A stretch of 55,365 nt of DNA, taken from contig JAHDPL010000028.1 in assembly GCA_018434355.1 (NCBI GenBank), forward strand, positions 1 through 55,365, given 5' to 3'. Position 1 is the first letter of the stretch; each line of letters opens with the position of its first letter. This document shows, piece by piece, positions 1 through 6,942 of this stretch. This stretch comes from Sporomusaceae bacterium. GTDB lineage: Bacteria > Bacillota > Negativicutes > UBA1444. The notes under the pieces are model-generated. The model was not told where the DNA came from. It did not search any database and saw only the letters and a program-made list of their open reading frames with translations. The position numbers and the translations under genes were made by a program.

Positions 1-68
1 ATTTCATAGTTTTCGAAAATATGGGCGATAGCGGCTGCATTTGCAGGATTGCGTTTCTTTTTTGCCAT
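1..68 (-). CDS. Probable IS256-family transposase, N-terminal fragment (cut by window edge)
   Basis: Reading leftward from an ATG at 68-66, the frame encodes a basic start (MAKKKRNPANAAAIAHIFEN...) and runs off the left edge. A clear GGAGG ribosome site lies at 77-81, eight bases before the ATG. The short sequence resembles from memory the N-terminus of IS256/mutator-family transposases, which open with a lysine-rich stretch and an NPxN-like motif before a helical segment. Only 22 residues are visible, so the family call is tentative. The flanking sequence at 82-136, a large inverted repeat with a TTTACACAAAAT core, fits the end of such an element. Catalytic residues lie outside the window. 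Confidence 0.5.
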   Translation of the reverse strand, partial: MAKKKRNPANAAAIAHIFENYE

Positions 69-70
69 GC

Positions 71-136
71 TGTAAGCCTCCATTTTGTATAAAGTGATTT
101 TACCAATTTTTCCACTTTACACAAAATATCTTACAG
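71..136. repeat. Inverted repeat, possible IS end or transposase-binding site
   Basis: ATTTTGTATAAAGTG at 82-96 is matched by its inverse complement at 113-127 with one mismatch and a 16-base spacer. The pairing continues outward as TGTAAG (71-76) against CTTACA (130-135). The arrangement sits directly upstream of the partial transposase gene. The outer arm reads, toward the element, TGTAAGATATTTTGTGTAAA, which looks like ends known from IS256-type elements. It would place the element boundary near 135-140. It could instead be an operator for the transposase promoter. The other end and any target duplication are not visible here. Confidence 0.45.
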
Positions 137-155
137 GCCCTCGCTCACGCTTGTT

Positions 156-575
156 TTATCCCTCCCCATTCACATGAAGAACAGCTTGTTGACGTAACCA
201 CGGCTGCAATGGCTCAGATTGCTCGGCATCAAAAAGCACTTCTAGATCGCCATTCGATATACAGCAGAGACCGACTCCCCGCAATGCAAACTCACCTAAA
301 TACTTTGAAGCGATTTTTGCGGATTCTGCAGGAAGTAACACATACGATAAATCAGCAAAACACCGATTTCGATATGCTTGCTGCAATGCAGTACGCCATT
401 TTTTCAATTTGGCTTCAAAGGCAATTACTTCTCCAGATTCAGAAATCGCAACTAAATCAGTTCTTCCCCTGTGATAAAAAAACTCAGTGGCATAATCAAC
501 TTGTCCCCATGGTGAAGGTGTAGCATTCAGGGTATTAATAAAGCAATCCACAAACATTTTTTCGTTAATAAAAAT
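156..575 (-). CDS. Small PD-(D/E)XK nuclease-like protein, probable ATT start
   Basis: This is a protein of about 139 residues. It contains TDLVA, a short acidic turn, then VIAFEAKLKKW. That Asp...Glu-x-Lys spacing in a beta-turn-beta context is the signature of the PD-(D/E)XK nuclease fold. The following segment (KWRTALQQAYRNRCFAD) looks like the basic helix that often follows the catalytic Lys. The first ATG in frame is at 557, but the only good ribosome site (GGAGGTGAGG, about 578-587) is roughly 25 bases upstream of it. An in-frame ATT at 575-573 lies about seven bases from this site and gives the residues IFINEKMFVD. I therefore prefer the ATT start; the frame is closed by a TAG at 600-602. 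No partner gene is recognised. It may be an accessory gene, because it sits beside a probable IS element in AT-rich DNA. Confidence 0.5.
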   Translation of the reverse strand: MFINEKMFVDCFINTLNATPSPWGQVDYATEFFYHRGRTDLVAISESGEVIAFEAKLKKWRTALQQAYRNRCFADLSYVLLPAESAKIASKYLGEFALRGVGLCCISNGDLEVLFDAEQSEPLQPWLRQQAVLHVNGEG

Positions 576-980
576 TTCCTCACCTCCATAATCAATAACC
601 TAAGCACAGCTTGAAGAAGTAAATAAACCCTCTCTACGCACATTATGGAAGTGAAACACATTTTCCTTTGTACTAGAGGGTTTCTTCTATAACATAGTAA
701 AGGAATCCTGCCAAAATATCTAGTAACTTGAACAAAATTTCGGGGATGATTTTCATGGCCGCAACACCACATTGAGAACCGCTTTTCATAACCTGGGACA
801 AACATGTTATTCAATTCAATCCTTGCGTGACTCATCATGTCACTAGGCAACATCTTATGCAAGTCAACATTGAGTATTTCTCCACAATACTCCACCCTTA
901 AATTCAACCCCCTGCATTCCAGTACCAAAACAAGTACCAAAACCACCAAAAAACACCGCATAACAGTAAAATACACCGCA
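576..980. other. AT-rich stretch without a convincing gene
   Basis: About 400 bases here are markedly richer in A and T than the core genes. An open minus-strand frame runs 985-527 but starts with TTG without a ribosome site. It encodes an odd Val/Leu/Cys-rich stretch and overlaps the nuclease gene, so I do not call it. Two short repeats are visible: a tandem AGTACCAAAAC unit near 920-945 and a repeated ACACCGCA near 953-980. This may be a decayed remnant left by the neighbouring mobile element. Confidence 0.4.
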
Positions 981-1025
981 AACAAAAAAAGACCGTCAAG
1001 CCTTGATAATAAAGGCTTAGACGGT
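981..1025 (-). terminator. Intrinsic terminator downstream of the response regulator gene
   Basis: ACCGTC plus AAGCCTT at 992-1005 pairs with AAGGCTT and GACGGT at 1012-1025, leaving one bulged base and a short loop. In minus-strand RNA the stem is followed directly by a run of seven U (984-990). It would end transcripts coming from the response regulator gene, or from a short promoter at about 1051-1082. Confidence 0.85.
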
Positions 1026-1050
1026 ACAGGGAATAACAGTAAATTACTGG

Positions 1051-1082
1051 TTTATAGCAACGGGTTGTTAAGGTTGTGTTAA
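1051..1082 (-). promoter_or_regulatory. Possible Pho-box with -10 element
   Basis: On the minus strand the hexamer TTAACA occurs twice, at 1082-1077 and 1071-1066, exactly 11 bases apart. TATAAA follows at 1056-1051, nine bases further on. Direct TTAACA-like repeats with an 11-base period are the known binding pattern of Firmicute PhoP-type regulators. They lie just after the stop codon of a PhoB-type regulator. Transcription from here would meet the terminator at 1025-981 after only about 60 bases. The motif is short and the region AT-rich, so chance is possible. Confidence 0.3.
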
Positions 1083-1102
1083 GTTTTTTGTCTTGCGTCC
1101 TG

Positions 1103-1795
1103 TTACTCCAGTTCGCGCAGCCTATAACCAAAACCGCGAATGGTCTCGAGTGCGTCAGCCGTTTCGGGATCGCCAGCCATCTTGGCCCGCAGGTGCCGGA
1201 CGTGCACATCCACCGTTCGGGTGTCGCCAAAATATTCATACCCCCAGACTTTCTCAAGCAGTTGTTCCCGGGTGAATACCTTGCCGAGGTTGGTCGCCAG
1301 CATTTTGAGCAATTCATATTCCTTAGGCGTCAACTCCAGTTTCGCATTGCCCATATGTACTTCGTAACGGGAAAAATTGAACCGCAACCGCCCGACTGCC
1401 AGTTCGCCCGGCAAGGATGCCTCCTTCTGGCTGCGCCTGAGCACCGCTTTGACCCGAGCCACAAGTTCGCGTGGACTAAATGGTTTGGTCATGTAATCGT
1501 CGGCGCCCAGTTCCAGTCCGATCACTTTATCAATTTCTTCACTCTTAGCTGTGAGCATGATGATCGGCAATGCGGCAGTCGCCTGGTTTCCCTTGAGAGA
1601 CCGGCATACCTCCAGCCCGTCCATTTGCGGCAACATCAAATCAAGCAGCACCAGGTCGGGTTTTTCCGCCTTGGCCAGCCTTAGACCCTGCAATCCATCC
1701 TCCGCCTCAAGCACTTGATAACTTTCCTTTTCCAGATTGTACTTCACCAGCTGGCGGATATTCGATTCATCTTCGACAATCAAAATTTTGCTCAT
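1103..1795 (-). CDS. PhoB/OmpR-family response regulator, no adjacent kinase
   Basis: This 230-residue DNA-binding response regulator has an N-terminal receiver domain (about 1-120) and a C-terminal winged-helix domain (about 130-228). The receiver shows the acidic pair (VEDES), the phosphoacceptor Asp in LVLLDLMLP, the switch Thr in MLTAKS and the Lys in DDYMTKPFSP. The effector domain ends with TVDVHVRHLRAKM and TIRGFGYRL, typical of PhoB-type trans-activation domains. The gene follows nifJ by 47 bases on the same strand. A strong terminator follows it, so no histidine kinase is co-transcribed downstream within the window. PhoB/PhoP is the most likely subgroup, but ResD- or WalR-like functions cannot be excluded from sequence alone. 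Confidence 0.85.
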   Translation of the reverse strand: MSKILIVEDESNIRQLVKYNLEKESYQVLEAEDGLQGLRLAKAEKPDLVLLDLMLPQMDGLEVCRSLKGNQATAALPIIMLTAKSEEIDKVIGLELGADDYMTKPFSPRELVARVKAVLRRSQKEASLPGELAVGRLRFNFSRYEVHMGNAKLELTPKEYELLKMLATNLGKVFTREQLLEKVWGYEYFGDTRTVDVHVRHLRAKMAGDPETADALETIRGFGYRLRELE

Positions 1796-1842
1796 CAGAA
1801 CCCTCCTGCATTTTTGCGCAACACTTTGTCTGTATCCGCGAT

Positions 1843-4800
1843 TTATCGCCCGGCTAGTTTCTGATAGACTGCCAGTCTCTCCTTTGCGTCCTGTTCCGCC
1901 TTGTCATACAAGGCCTGCGCCGCTTCCGGGAACTGACGACGCAGCCCGGAATAGCGAACCTCGCTGTCCAAAAACTCCTGAAAGTCGGCTGTTGGCTCGG
2001 CTGAATCCAAGCTGAACGGGTTCTTGCCCTGCTGCTTCCACTGCGGGTTAAACCGATACAACGACCAGTAGCCGGCCGCCACCGCCCGTTTGGCCTGTGC
2101 CTGGCTTTGTCCCATGCCGGCCTGAATGCCGTGATTGATGCAAGGAGAATAGGCGATGATCAGCGAGGGTCCTGGATAGGCCTCCGCTTCGCTGATTGCT
2201 TTTAAGGTCTGGTTCTTATCGGCGCCCATCGCGATTTGCGCCACATACACATAGCCATAGGACATTGCCATGACGCCGAGATCTTTCTTGCGGGTTTTCT
2301 TGCCGCTGGCCGCGAACTGGGCGATGGCGGCAGTCGGCGTAGATTTTGAAGACTGTCCGCCGGTATTGGAATAAACCTCGGTGTCAAAGACAAGTACGTT
2401 GATGTCTTCCCCGGCGGCCAGCACATGGTCCAGTCCGCCATAACCGATGTCATAAGCCCAGCCATCGCCGCCGAAAATCCAGTGGGAGCGCTTGACAAAG
2501 AAATCCTGTTGATCACGTATTTCGTCCAACAGTCGGTCTTGCCCCGGTTCCGCCGCCAGCGCCGCAATCAGCCGCTCGGCGCGTTGCCGCGTCCCCTCGC
2601 CCGCATCCTTGTGCTGCAGCCATTCCCGCATCGCAGCAGTCAGTTCAGGGCTATGCGGTTTGCGCAGCGACGCTTCGATCCTTCCGGCGAGCGCTTTTCG
2701 ATTCTGCGCCACCCCCAGGTGCATGCCGAATCCGTATTCGGCATTGTCCTCGAACAGTGAGAATCCCCAGGCCGGGCCTTTTCCCTGCCGGTTCGCCGCA
2801 TAAGAGATCGAGGGCGTGCAGCCGGCCCAGGCCGTGGAACAGCCGGCGGCATTGGAAATCATCATCCGGTCGCCGACCAGCTGGGTGATCAGTTTGGCGT
2901 ACGGTGTCTCGCCACAGCCTGCGCAGGCGCCGGAGAACTCCTGCAACGGCTCGGCAAACTGACTGCCTTTCACAGTCAGTTTTTGCTTGGCCGGAATTTC
3001 TTTGACCGTAATCGTGCGGGAATAATCCCAGAGTTTTTCCAGCGCCTCACGCTGCTCAGGCAGCGGCGTCATCACCAGCGCCTTTTGTTTGGCTGGGCAA
3101 GCATCGACGCAGTTGCCGCAACCGGTACAGTCGAGTGCAGAAATCGCCAGATGGAACTGCAGGTCCGGTAGGCCAATCGCCGGTTTGAGCGCAAAGCCGG
3201 CAGGCGACTGTTTTTGCTCCGCCGCATCGAGCAACATAGGACGGATCACGGCATGCGGACAGACAAACGCACATTGGTTGCACTGGATGCAGTGCTCAGG
3301 TTGCCAGCGGGGCGTTTCGATGCTGATGCCGCGTTTTTCCCAGGCAGTGACTCCCAGCGGATAGCTGCCGTCTTCGCAGCCGTTGAAAGTGCTTACAGGC
3401 AGTTTGTCGCCCTCTTGTCGGTTCATCGGAATCATCACTTTTTCAATGAACTCAGGCAGCGGCTTGGTTGCTACCGGCTCATCCGCAGCCGTTTTCCAGG
3501 ACTCTGGAATCTCAACCCGTCTGAGCTCCGAAATCCCCCGGTCGATCGAAGCAATGTTGCGTTCGATAACCGCTTGTCCCTGTTTGGCATATGTCTCCGC
3601 GACTGCTTCCTGCATGTATTTTACCGCGTCCGCCAGCGGAATGATCGCAGCCAGTTTGAAAAACGCCGCTTGCATAATGCTGTTGATGCGTCCGCTCAGG
3701 CCAAGTTCCTGTGCGATTGCGACCGCATTGATCCGATAGAATTCAATCTGCTTGGTTGACAGCATTCTTTTTACCGCCGCCGGCAGGCGTGTTTCCAGCT
3801 CGGCCGGGTCCCACTGGCAGTTAAGCAGAAATTTTCCGCCCGGCTTCAAATCGCTTAGCATATCATATTGCCGAATATAGGCCTGATTGTGACAGGCTAC
3901 GAAATCTGCCGTGTGGATCAGGTAGGATGACTGGATCGGTTGATGACCAAACCGCAGATGAGAAACAGTCAACCCGCCCGATTTTTTCGAGTCGTAGGCA
4001 AAATATGCCTGGGCATACAGGTCGGTATGATCACCGATGATTTTGATCGCATTCTTGTTGGCCCCGACCGTACCGTCTGAACCAAGCCCCCAGAATTTGC
4101 AGCAGGTCGTGCCAGGCGGCGAAGTGTCGAGTTGCTCGGGGTATTCCGGCAGCGAAGAAAAAGTCACATCATCCACGATACCGACCGTGAAAGAGTTTTT
4201 CGGCCGTTCCTGCTGCAGATTGCTAAACACCGCCGCCACCTGGGCCGGCGTAAAGTCTTTTGAGCCGAGTCCATAACGCCCGCCGACAATTAGCGGCGCG
4301 TTAGCCTGGTCAAAAAATGCGTTGCGTACATCCAGATACAGCGGTTCGGCAGCAGCCCCCGGCTCTTTGGTCCGGTCCAGCACGGCAATTTTGCGTACAG
4401 TAGTCGGTACTGCCTGCAGGAAATGCTCGATTGAAAATGGCCGATACAGGTGAACATCCACCAAACCGACCTTTTCGCCGCGTGCATTTAAATAGCCGAC
4501 CGTCTCGCGAATCGCGTCACAGGCCGATCCCATGGCGATAATGACCCGTTCGGCATCCGGAGCGCCGTAATAATTGAACAGTTTATAGTTGCGCCCGGTC
4601 AACTGGTTGATTGCATCCATGGATTGCTGAACGAGGCCGGGAATCGGCAGGTAAAATTTATTCACCGCTTCACGGGTCTGAAAATAGATGTCCGGATTCT
4701 GAGTTGTGCCGCGCAGTACCGGATGCTCAGGATTCAAAGCCCGGGCGCGAAACTCTTTGACGGCTTGCCAGTCAAGCAGCTTGGCCAGTTCCGCATATTC

Positions 4801-5361
4801 CAGCACTTCAATCTTTTGGATTTCATGCGATGTGCGAAATCCGTCAAAGAAATGCAAGAATGGAATCCGACCTTTAATGGCGGTCAGGTGGGCCACCGCC
4901 GCCAGATCCATCGCTTCCTGCACGCTGCCTGAGGCCAGCAGGGCAAAGCCGGTCTGCCGGGTGGCCATGACATCCTGATGGTCGCCGAAGATGCTCAGCG
5001 CATTGGCGGCCAGCGCTCTGGCGCTGACGTGAAACACCGCAGGCAATAATTCGCCGGCTATCTTGTACATATTGGGAATCATCAGCAGCAATCCCTGCGA
5101 AGCGGTATAGGTCGTCGTCAACGCCCCCGCCTGCAGCGAACCATGCAAGGCGCCGGCCGCGCCGCCTTCGGACTGCATCTCGACCACCCGTACGGGCTGA
5201 CCGAAAACATTCAGTTCGCCCTGCGCCGACCAGGCGTCAACCAGTTCGGCCATCTGGGACGAGGGCGTGATCGGGTAAATGGCCGCTACTTCGGTAAACG
5301 CATAGGATACATAGGCAGCGGCGGCATTGCCGTCCATTGTTTTCATGGTTCGTTTTGCCAC
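1843..5361 (-). CDS. nifJ: Pyruvate:ferredoxin (flavodoxin) oxidoreductase, single chain
   Basis: The enzyme of about 1172 residues oxidises pyruvate and CoA to acetyl-CoA and CO2, passing electrons to ferredoxin. All domains are fused in the usual order: the pyrimidine-binding domain (EVAAIYPITPSSQMAE near the start), the gamma domain, a two-cluster ferredoxin domain (CIQCNQCAFVCP and CTGCGNCVDACP) and the C-terminal TPP domain. The TPP domain carries CAGCGETPY for a further cluster and GDGWAYDIGYGG...SNTGGQSSKS for Mg-TPP. I choose the GTG at 5361 because AAAGGGGA lies seven bases upstream and homologues start with AKRTMKTMDGN. An ATG ten codons further out lacks such a site. The gene appears to be its own transcription unit after the mazG terminator. 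It supplies acetyl-CoA and reduced ferredoxin for anaerobic metabolism. Confidence 0.95.
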   Translation of the reverse strand: MAKRTMKTMDGNAAAAYVSYAFTEVAAIYPITPSSQMAELVDAWSAQGELNVFGQPVRVVEMQSEGGAAGALHGSLQAGALTTTYTASQGLLLMIPNMYKIAGELLPAVFHVSARALAANALSIFGDHQDVMATRQTGFALLASGSVQEAMDLAAVAHLTAIKGRIPFLHFFDGFRTSHEIQKIEVLEYAELAKLLDWQAVKEFRARALNPEHPVLRGTTQNPDIYFQTREAVNKFYLPIPGLVQQSMDAINQLTGRNYKLFNYYGAPDAERVIIAMGSACDAIRETVGYLNARGEKVGLVDVHLYRPFSIEHFLQAVPTTVRKIAVLDRTKEPGAAAEPLYLDVRNAFFDQANAPLIVGGRYGLGSKDFTPAQVAAVFSNLQQERPKNSFTVGIVDDVTFSSLPEYPEQLDTSPPGTTCCKFWGLGSDGTVGANKNAIKIIGDHTDLYAQAYFAYDSKKSGGLTVSHLRFGHQPIQSSYLIHTADFVACHNQAYIRQYDMLSDLKPGGKFLLNCQWDPAELETRLPAAVKRMLSTKQIEFYRINAVAIAQELGLSGRINSIMQAAFFKLAAIIPLADAVKYMQEAVAETYAKQGQAVIERNIASIDRGISELRRVEIPESWKTAADEPVATKPLPEFIEKVMIPMNRQEGDKLPVSTFNGCEDGSYPLGVTAWEKRGISIETPRWQPEHCIQCNQCAFVCPHAVIRPMLLDAAEQKQSPAGFALKPAIGLPDLQFHLAISALDCTGCGNCVDACPAKQKALVMTPLPEQREALEKLWDYSRTITVKEIPAKQKLTVKGSQFAEPLQEFSGACAGCGETPYAKLITQLVGDRMMISNAAGCSTAWAGCTPSISYAANRQGKGPAWGFSLFEDNAEYGFGMHLGVAQNRKALAGRIEASLRKPHSPELTAAMREWLQHKDAGEGTRQRAERLIAALAAEPGQDRLLDEIRDQQDFFVKRSHWIFGGDGWAYDIGYGGLDHVLAAGEDINVLVFDTEVYSNTGGQSSKSTPTAAIAQFAASGKKTRKKDLGVMAMSYGYVYVAQIAMGADKNQTLKAISEAEAYPGPSLIIAYSPCINHGIQAGMGQSQAQAKRAVAAGYWSLYRFNPQWKQQGKNPFSLDSAEPTADFQEFLDSEVRYSGLRRQFPEAAQALYDKAEQDAKERLAVYQKLAGR

Positions 5362-5391
5362 AGAAACATCCCCTTTCGTGTTCAAATTCAA

Positions 5392-5404
5392 TTTCGCTGC
5401 GAAA
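5392..5404. promoter_or_regulatory. Palindrome upstream of nifJ, possible operator
   Basis: TTTCGC-T-GCGAAA is a perfect 13-base palindrome about 30 bases before the nifJ start. It does not match operator patterns I know, such as Rex or LexA. No clear -10/-35 pair is visible around it. Confidence 0.25.
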
Positions 5405-5431
5405 GGCAGAACTCCTTTTTCTTTGCCTGCA

Positions 5432-5474
5432 ACAAAGAAAAAAGCACCGAAGCGGGCGGCGCTACCGGTGCTTT
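5432..5474 (-). terminator. Intrinsic terminator after mazG
   Basis: AAAGCACCG (5441-5449) pairs with CGGTGCTTT (5466-5474). In minus-strand RNA the stem runs into a U-rich tract. It lies five bases after the mazG stop codon. A second inverted repeat, CTTTTTCTTTG (5415-5425) against CAAAGAAAAAAG (5433-5444), follows in the nifJ leader and could act as a backup or an alternative fold. Confidence 0.8.
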
Positions 5475-5478
5475 GCTG

Positions 5479-6939
5479 TCAATTTTTCTTTTCCTCGGCC
5501 TTGACTGCAATCCAAAGTTCATCCATCTGGGTCAAATCCAGCTCCTGCCACTTGCGGCCCTGATGTCGCAGCATTTCCTCGACCTGGCGGAATCGCCGCG
5601 AGAATTTATTATTGGCCCGATTGAGCGCGACTTCAGTCTCCACACCGAGGAATCGGCCCAGATTGACCACGGCAAACGCCACATCGCCCAGCTCGTCCTC
5701 AATCTCCGATGGATTGCCGCTGGCCGCCGACTGCCGCAGTTCTGCCAGTTCTTCCGCAACCTTGTCCCACACCGGCGCGACATCGTCCCAGTCAAAACCG
5801 ACTTTTGCCGCTTTCATCTGCAGTTTGTTGGCCCGTAGCAAGGCCGGCAATCCTTGTGGCACCCCGTCCAGCGCCGATTTCGCTTTTTCTTTCTTCTCAC
5901 GGCGTTTGATCGCATCCCAGTTCACGATCACTTCCGCCGCATCCTGCACCGAGATATCGCCGAACACATGCGGGTGACGGCGAATCAGCTTTTCCGTCAC
6001 CGTATCCACAACATCCTGCATGCTGAAATCGCCGGCTTCTTCGGCCATACGGGCGTGAAACACGATCTGCAGCAACAAATCGCCCAGTTCTTCGCACAAA
6101 TGGGTCGGGTCCTGTTCGTCGATCGCTTCCAGAACTTCGTAAACTTCTTCGATGATATAGCGCCGCAGCGTCGCATGCGTCTGCTCGATATCCCACGGGC
6201 AGCCGTCCGGCGAACGCAACCGGGCCATCACCCGGACCAGAGGATCCAGTTCGAACCTGTCGCTGCCGACCGCAGCCGGCGGAGCATACACGCTGGTCAG
6301 ATGGTCGAACCCTGCCTGTCGGTCCAGTTCAAACAAAGGCACTCGAACAACCGATTCGTCCGGCAGTCCGAGATGCCGCGCCACGACGACCGGCGCTTCG
6401 TCCGGCAATCGGTCCATCAACGCCAGTTTCAGTTCGGAGGCGACAAGCGGACTGAATACCTGGGTAATCACCAGTCCGGTCGCCAAATCTTTCGGCAGGG
6501 CCTCCACTTCCAGCGCATCCACCAGCGTGATACCCTGCTGCGGGTCGATGCCCAGCCGGTTGCACAGCAGTTCAAAAAAGCTCATGCCCGGCAAAACGAC
6601 GATCGGTAGCCCAACTGCCACCGCAGCTTCGCGAATCAGACCGACCGCCTTCTCGGCAACCATCGGACTGCCGGGAACGGCAAAGACGATGTCCGCCGTA
6701 CGGGCCTGTTCCATCACATCATCGGCAATCGCCCGATACACCGAATCAAAATCTTCGCCCTGTTCATAAAAGGAATCATAGCTGGTGAAGTCTACGCCGC
6801 GAGAGCGCAGATCTTCCACCGTGGGATGGACCGCCGTTCGCAACAGCAATTTCGGCGCCTGCCGTATCACATCCCAGGTCTCCAGACTCAGGCAGCCGAA
6901 TGGCCCTGGCCCCAGCCCGACAATCGTAACGCTTCCCAT
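5479..6939 (-). CDS. mazG: YabN-type fusion: tetrapyrrole methylase-like domain plus MazG NTP pyrophosphohydrolase
   Basis: The 486-residue protein has two domains. Residues 1-215 form a tetrapyrrole (SAM-dependent) methylase fold, with VTIVGLGPG at the start and FAVPGSPMVAEKA inside. Residues 235-480 hold MazG helices, including RLRSPDGCPWD, the metal-binding EExxE-type pattern in YIIEEVYEVLEAI and EELGDLLLQIVFHA, and a second half with EIEDELGDVAFAVVNL. MazG enzymes hydrolyse NTPs to NMP and PPi as house-cleaning. The role of the methylase domain in these fusions is unclear. The start follows the upstream flippase stop by three bases, and its ribosome site AAGGCGG overlaps that stop, so the two genes are probably coupled. 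The same pair, yabM-yabN, follows mfd in Bacillus. Confidence 0.92.
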   Translation of the reverse strand: MGSVTIVGLGPGPFGCLSLETWDVIRQAPKLLLRTAVHPTVEDLRSRGVDFTSYDSFYEQGEDFDSVYRAIADDVMEQARTADIVFAVPGSPMVAEKAVGLIREAAVAVGLPIVVLPGMSFFELLCNRLGIDPQQGITLVDALEVEALPKDLATGLVITQVFSPLVASELKLALMDRLPDEAPVVVARHLGLPDESVVRVPLFELDRQAGFDHLTSVYAPPAAVGSDRFELDPLVRVMARLRSPDGCPWDIEQTHATLRRYIIEEVYEVLEAIDEQDPTHLCEELGDLLLQIVFHARMAEEAGDFSMQDVVDTVTEKLIRRHPHVFGDISVQDAAEVIVNWDAIKRREKKEKAKSALDGVPQGLPALLRANKLQMKAAKVGFDWDDVAPVWDKVAEELAELRQSAASGNPSEIEDELGDVAFAVVNLGRFLGVETEVALNRANNKFSRRFRQVEEMLRHQGRKWQELDLTQMDELWIAVKAEEKKN

Positions 6940-6942
6940 CGA

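Noticed and set aside
527-985. Open minus-strand frame of 152 codons left of the response regulator
   Set aside because: TTG start without ribosome site, low-complexity Val/Leu start, overlap with the nuclease gene and no family resemblance.
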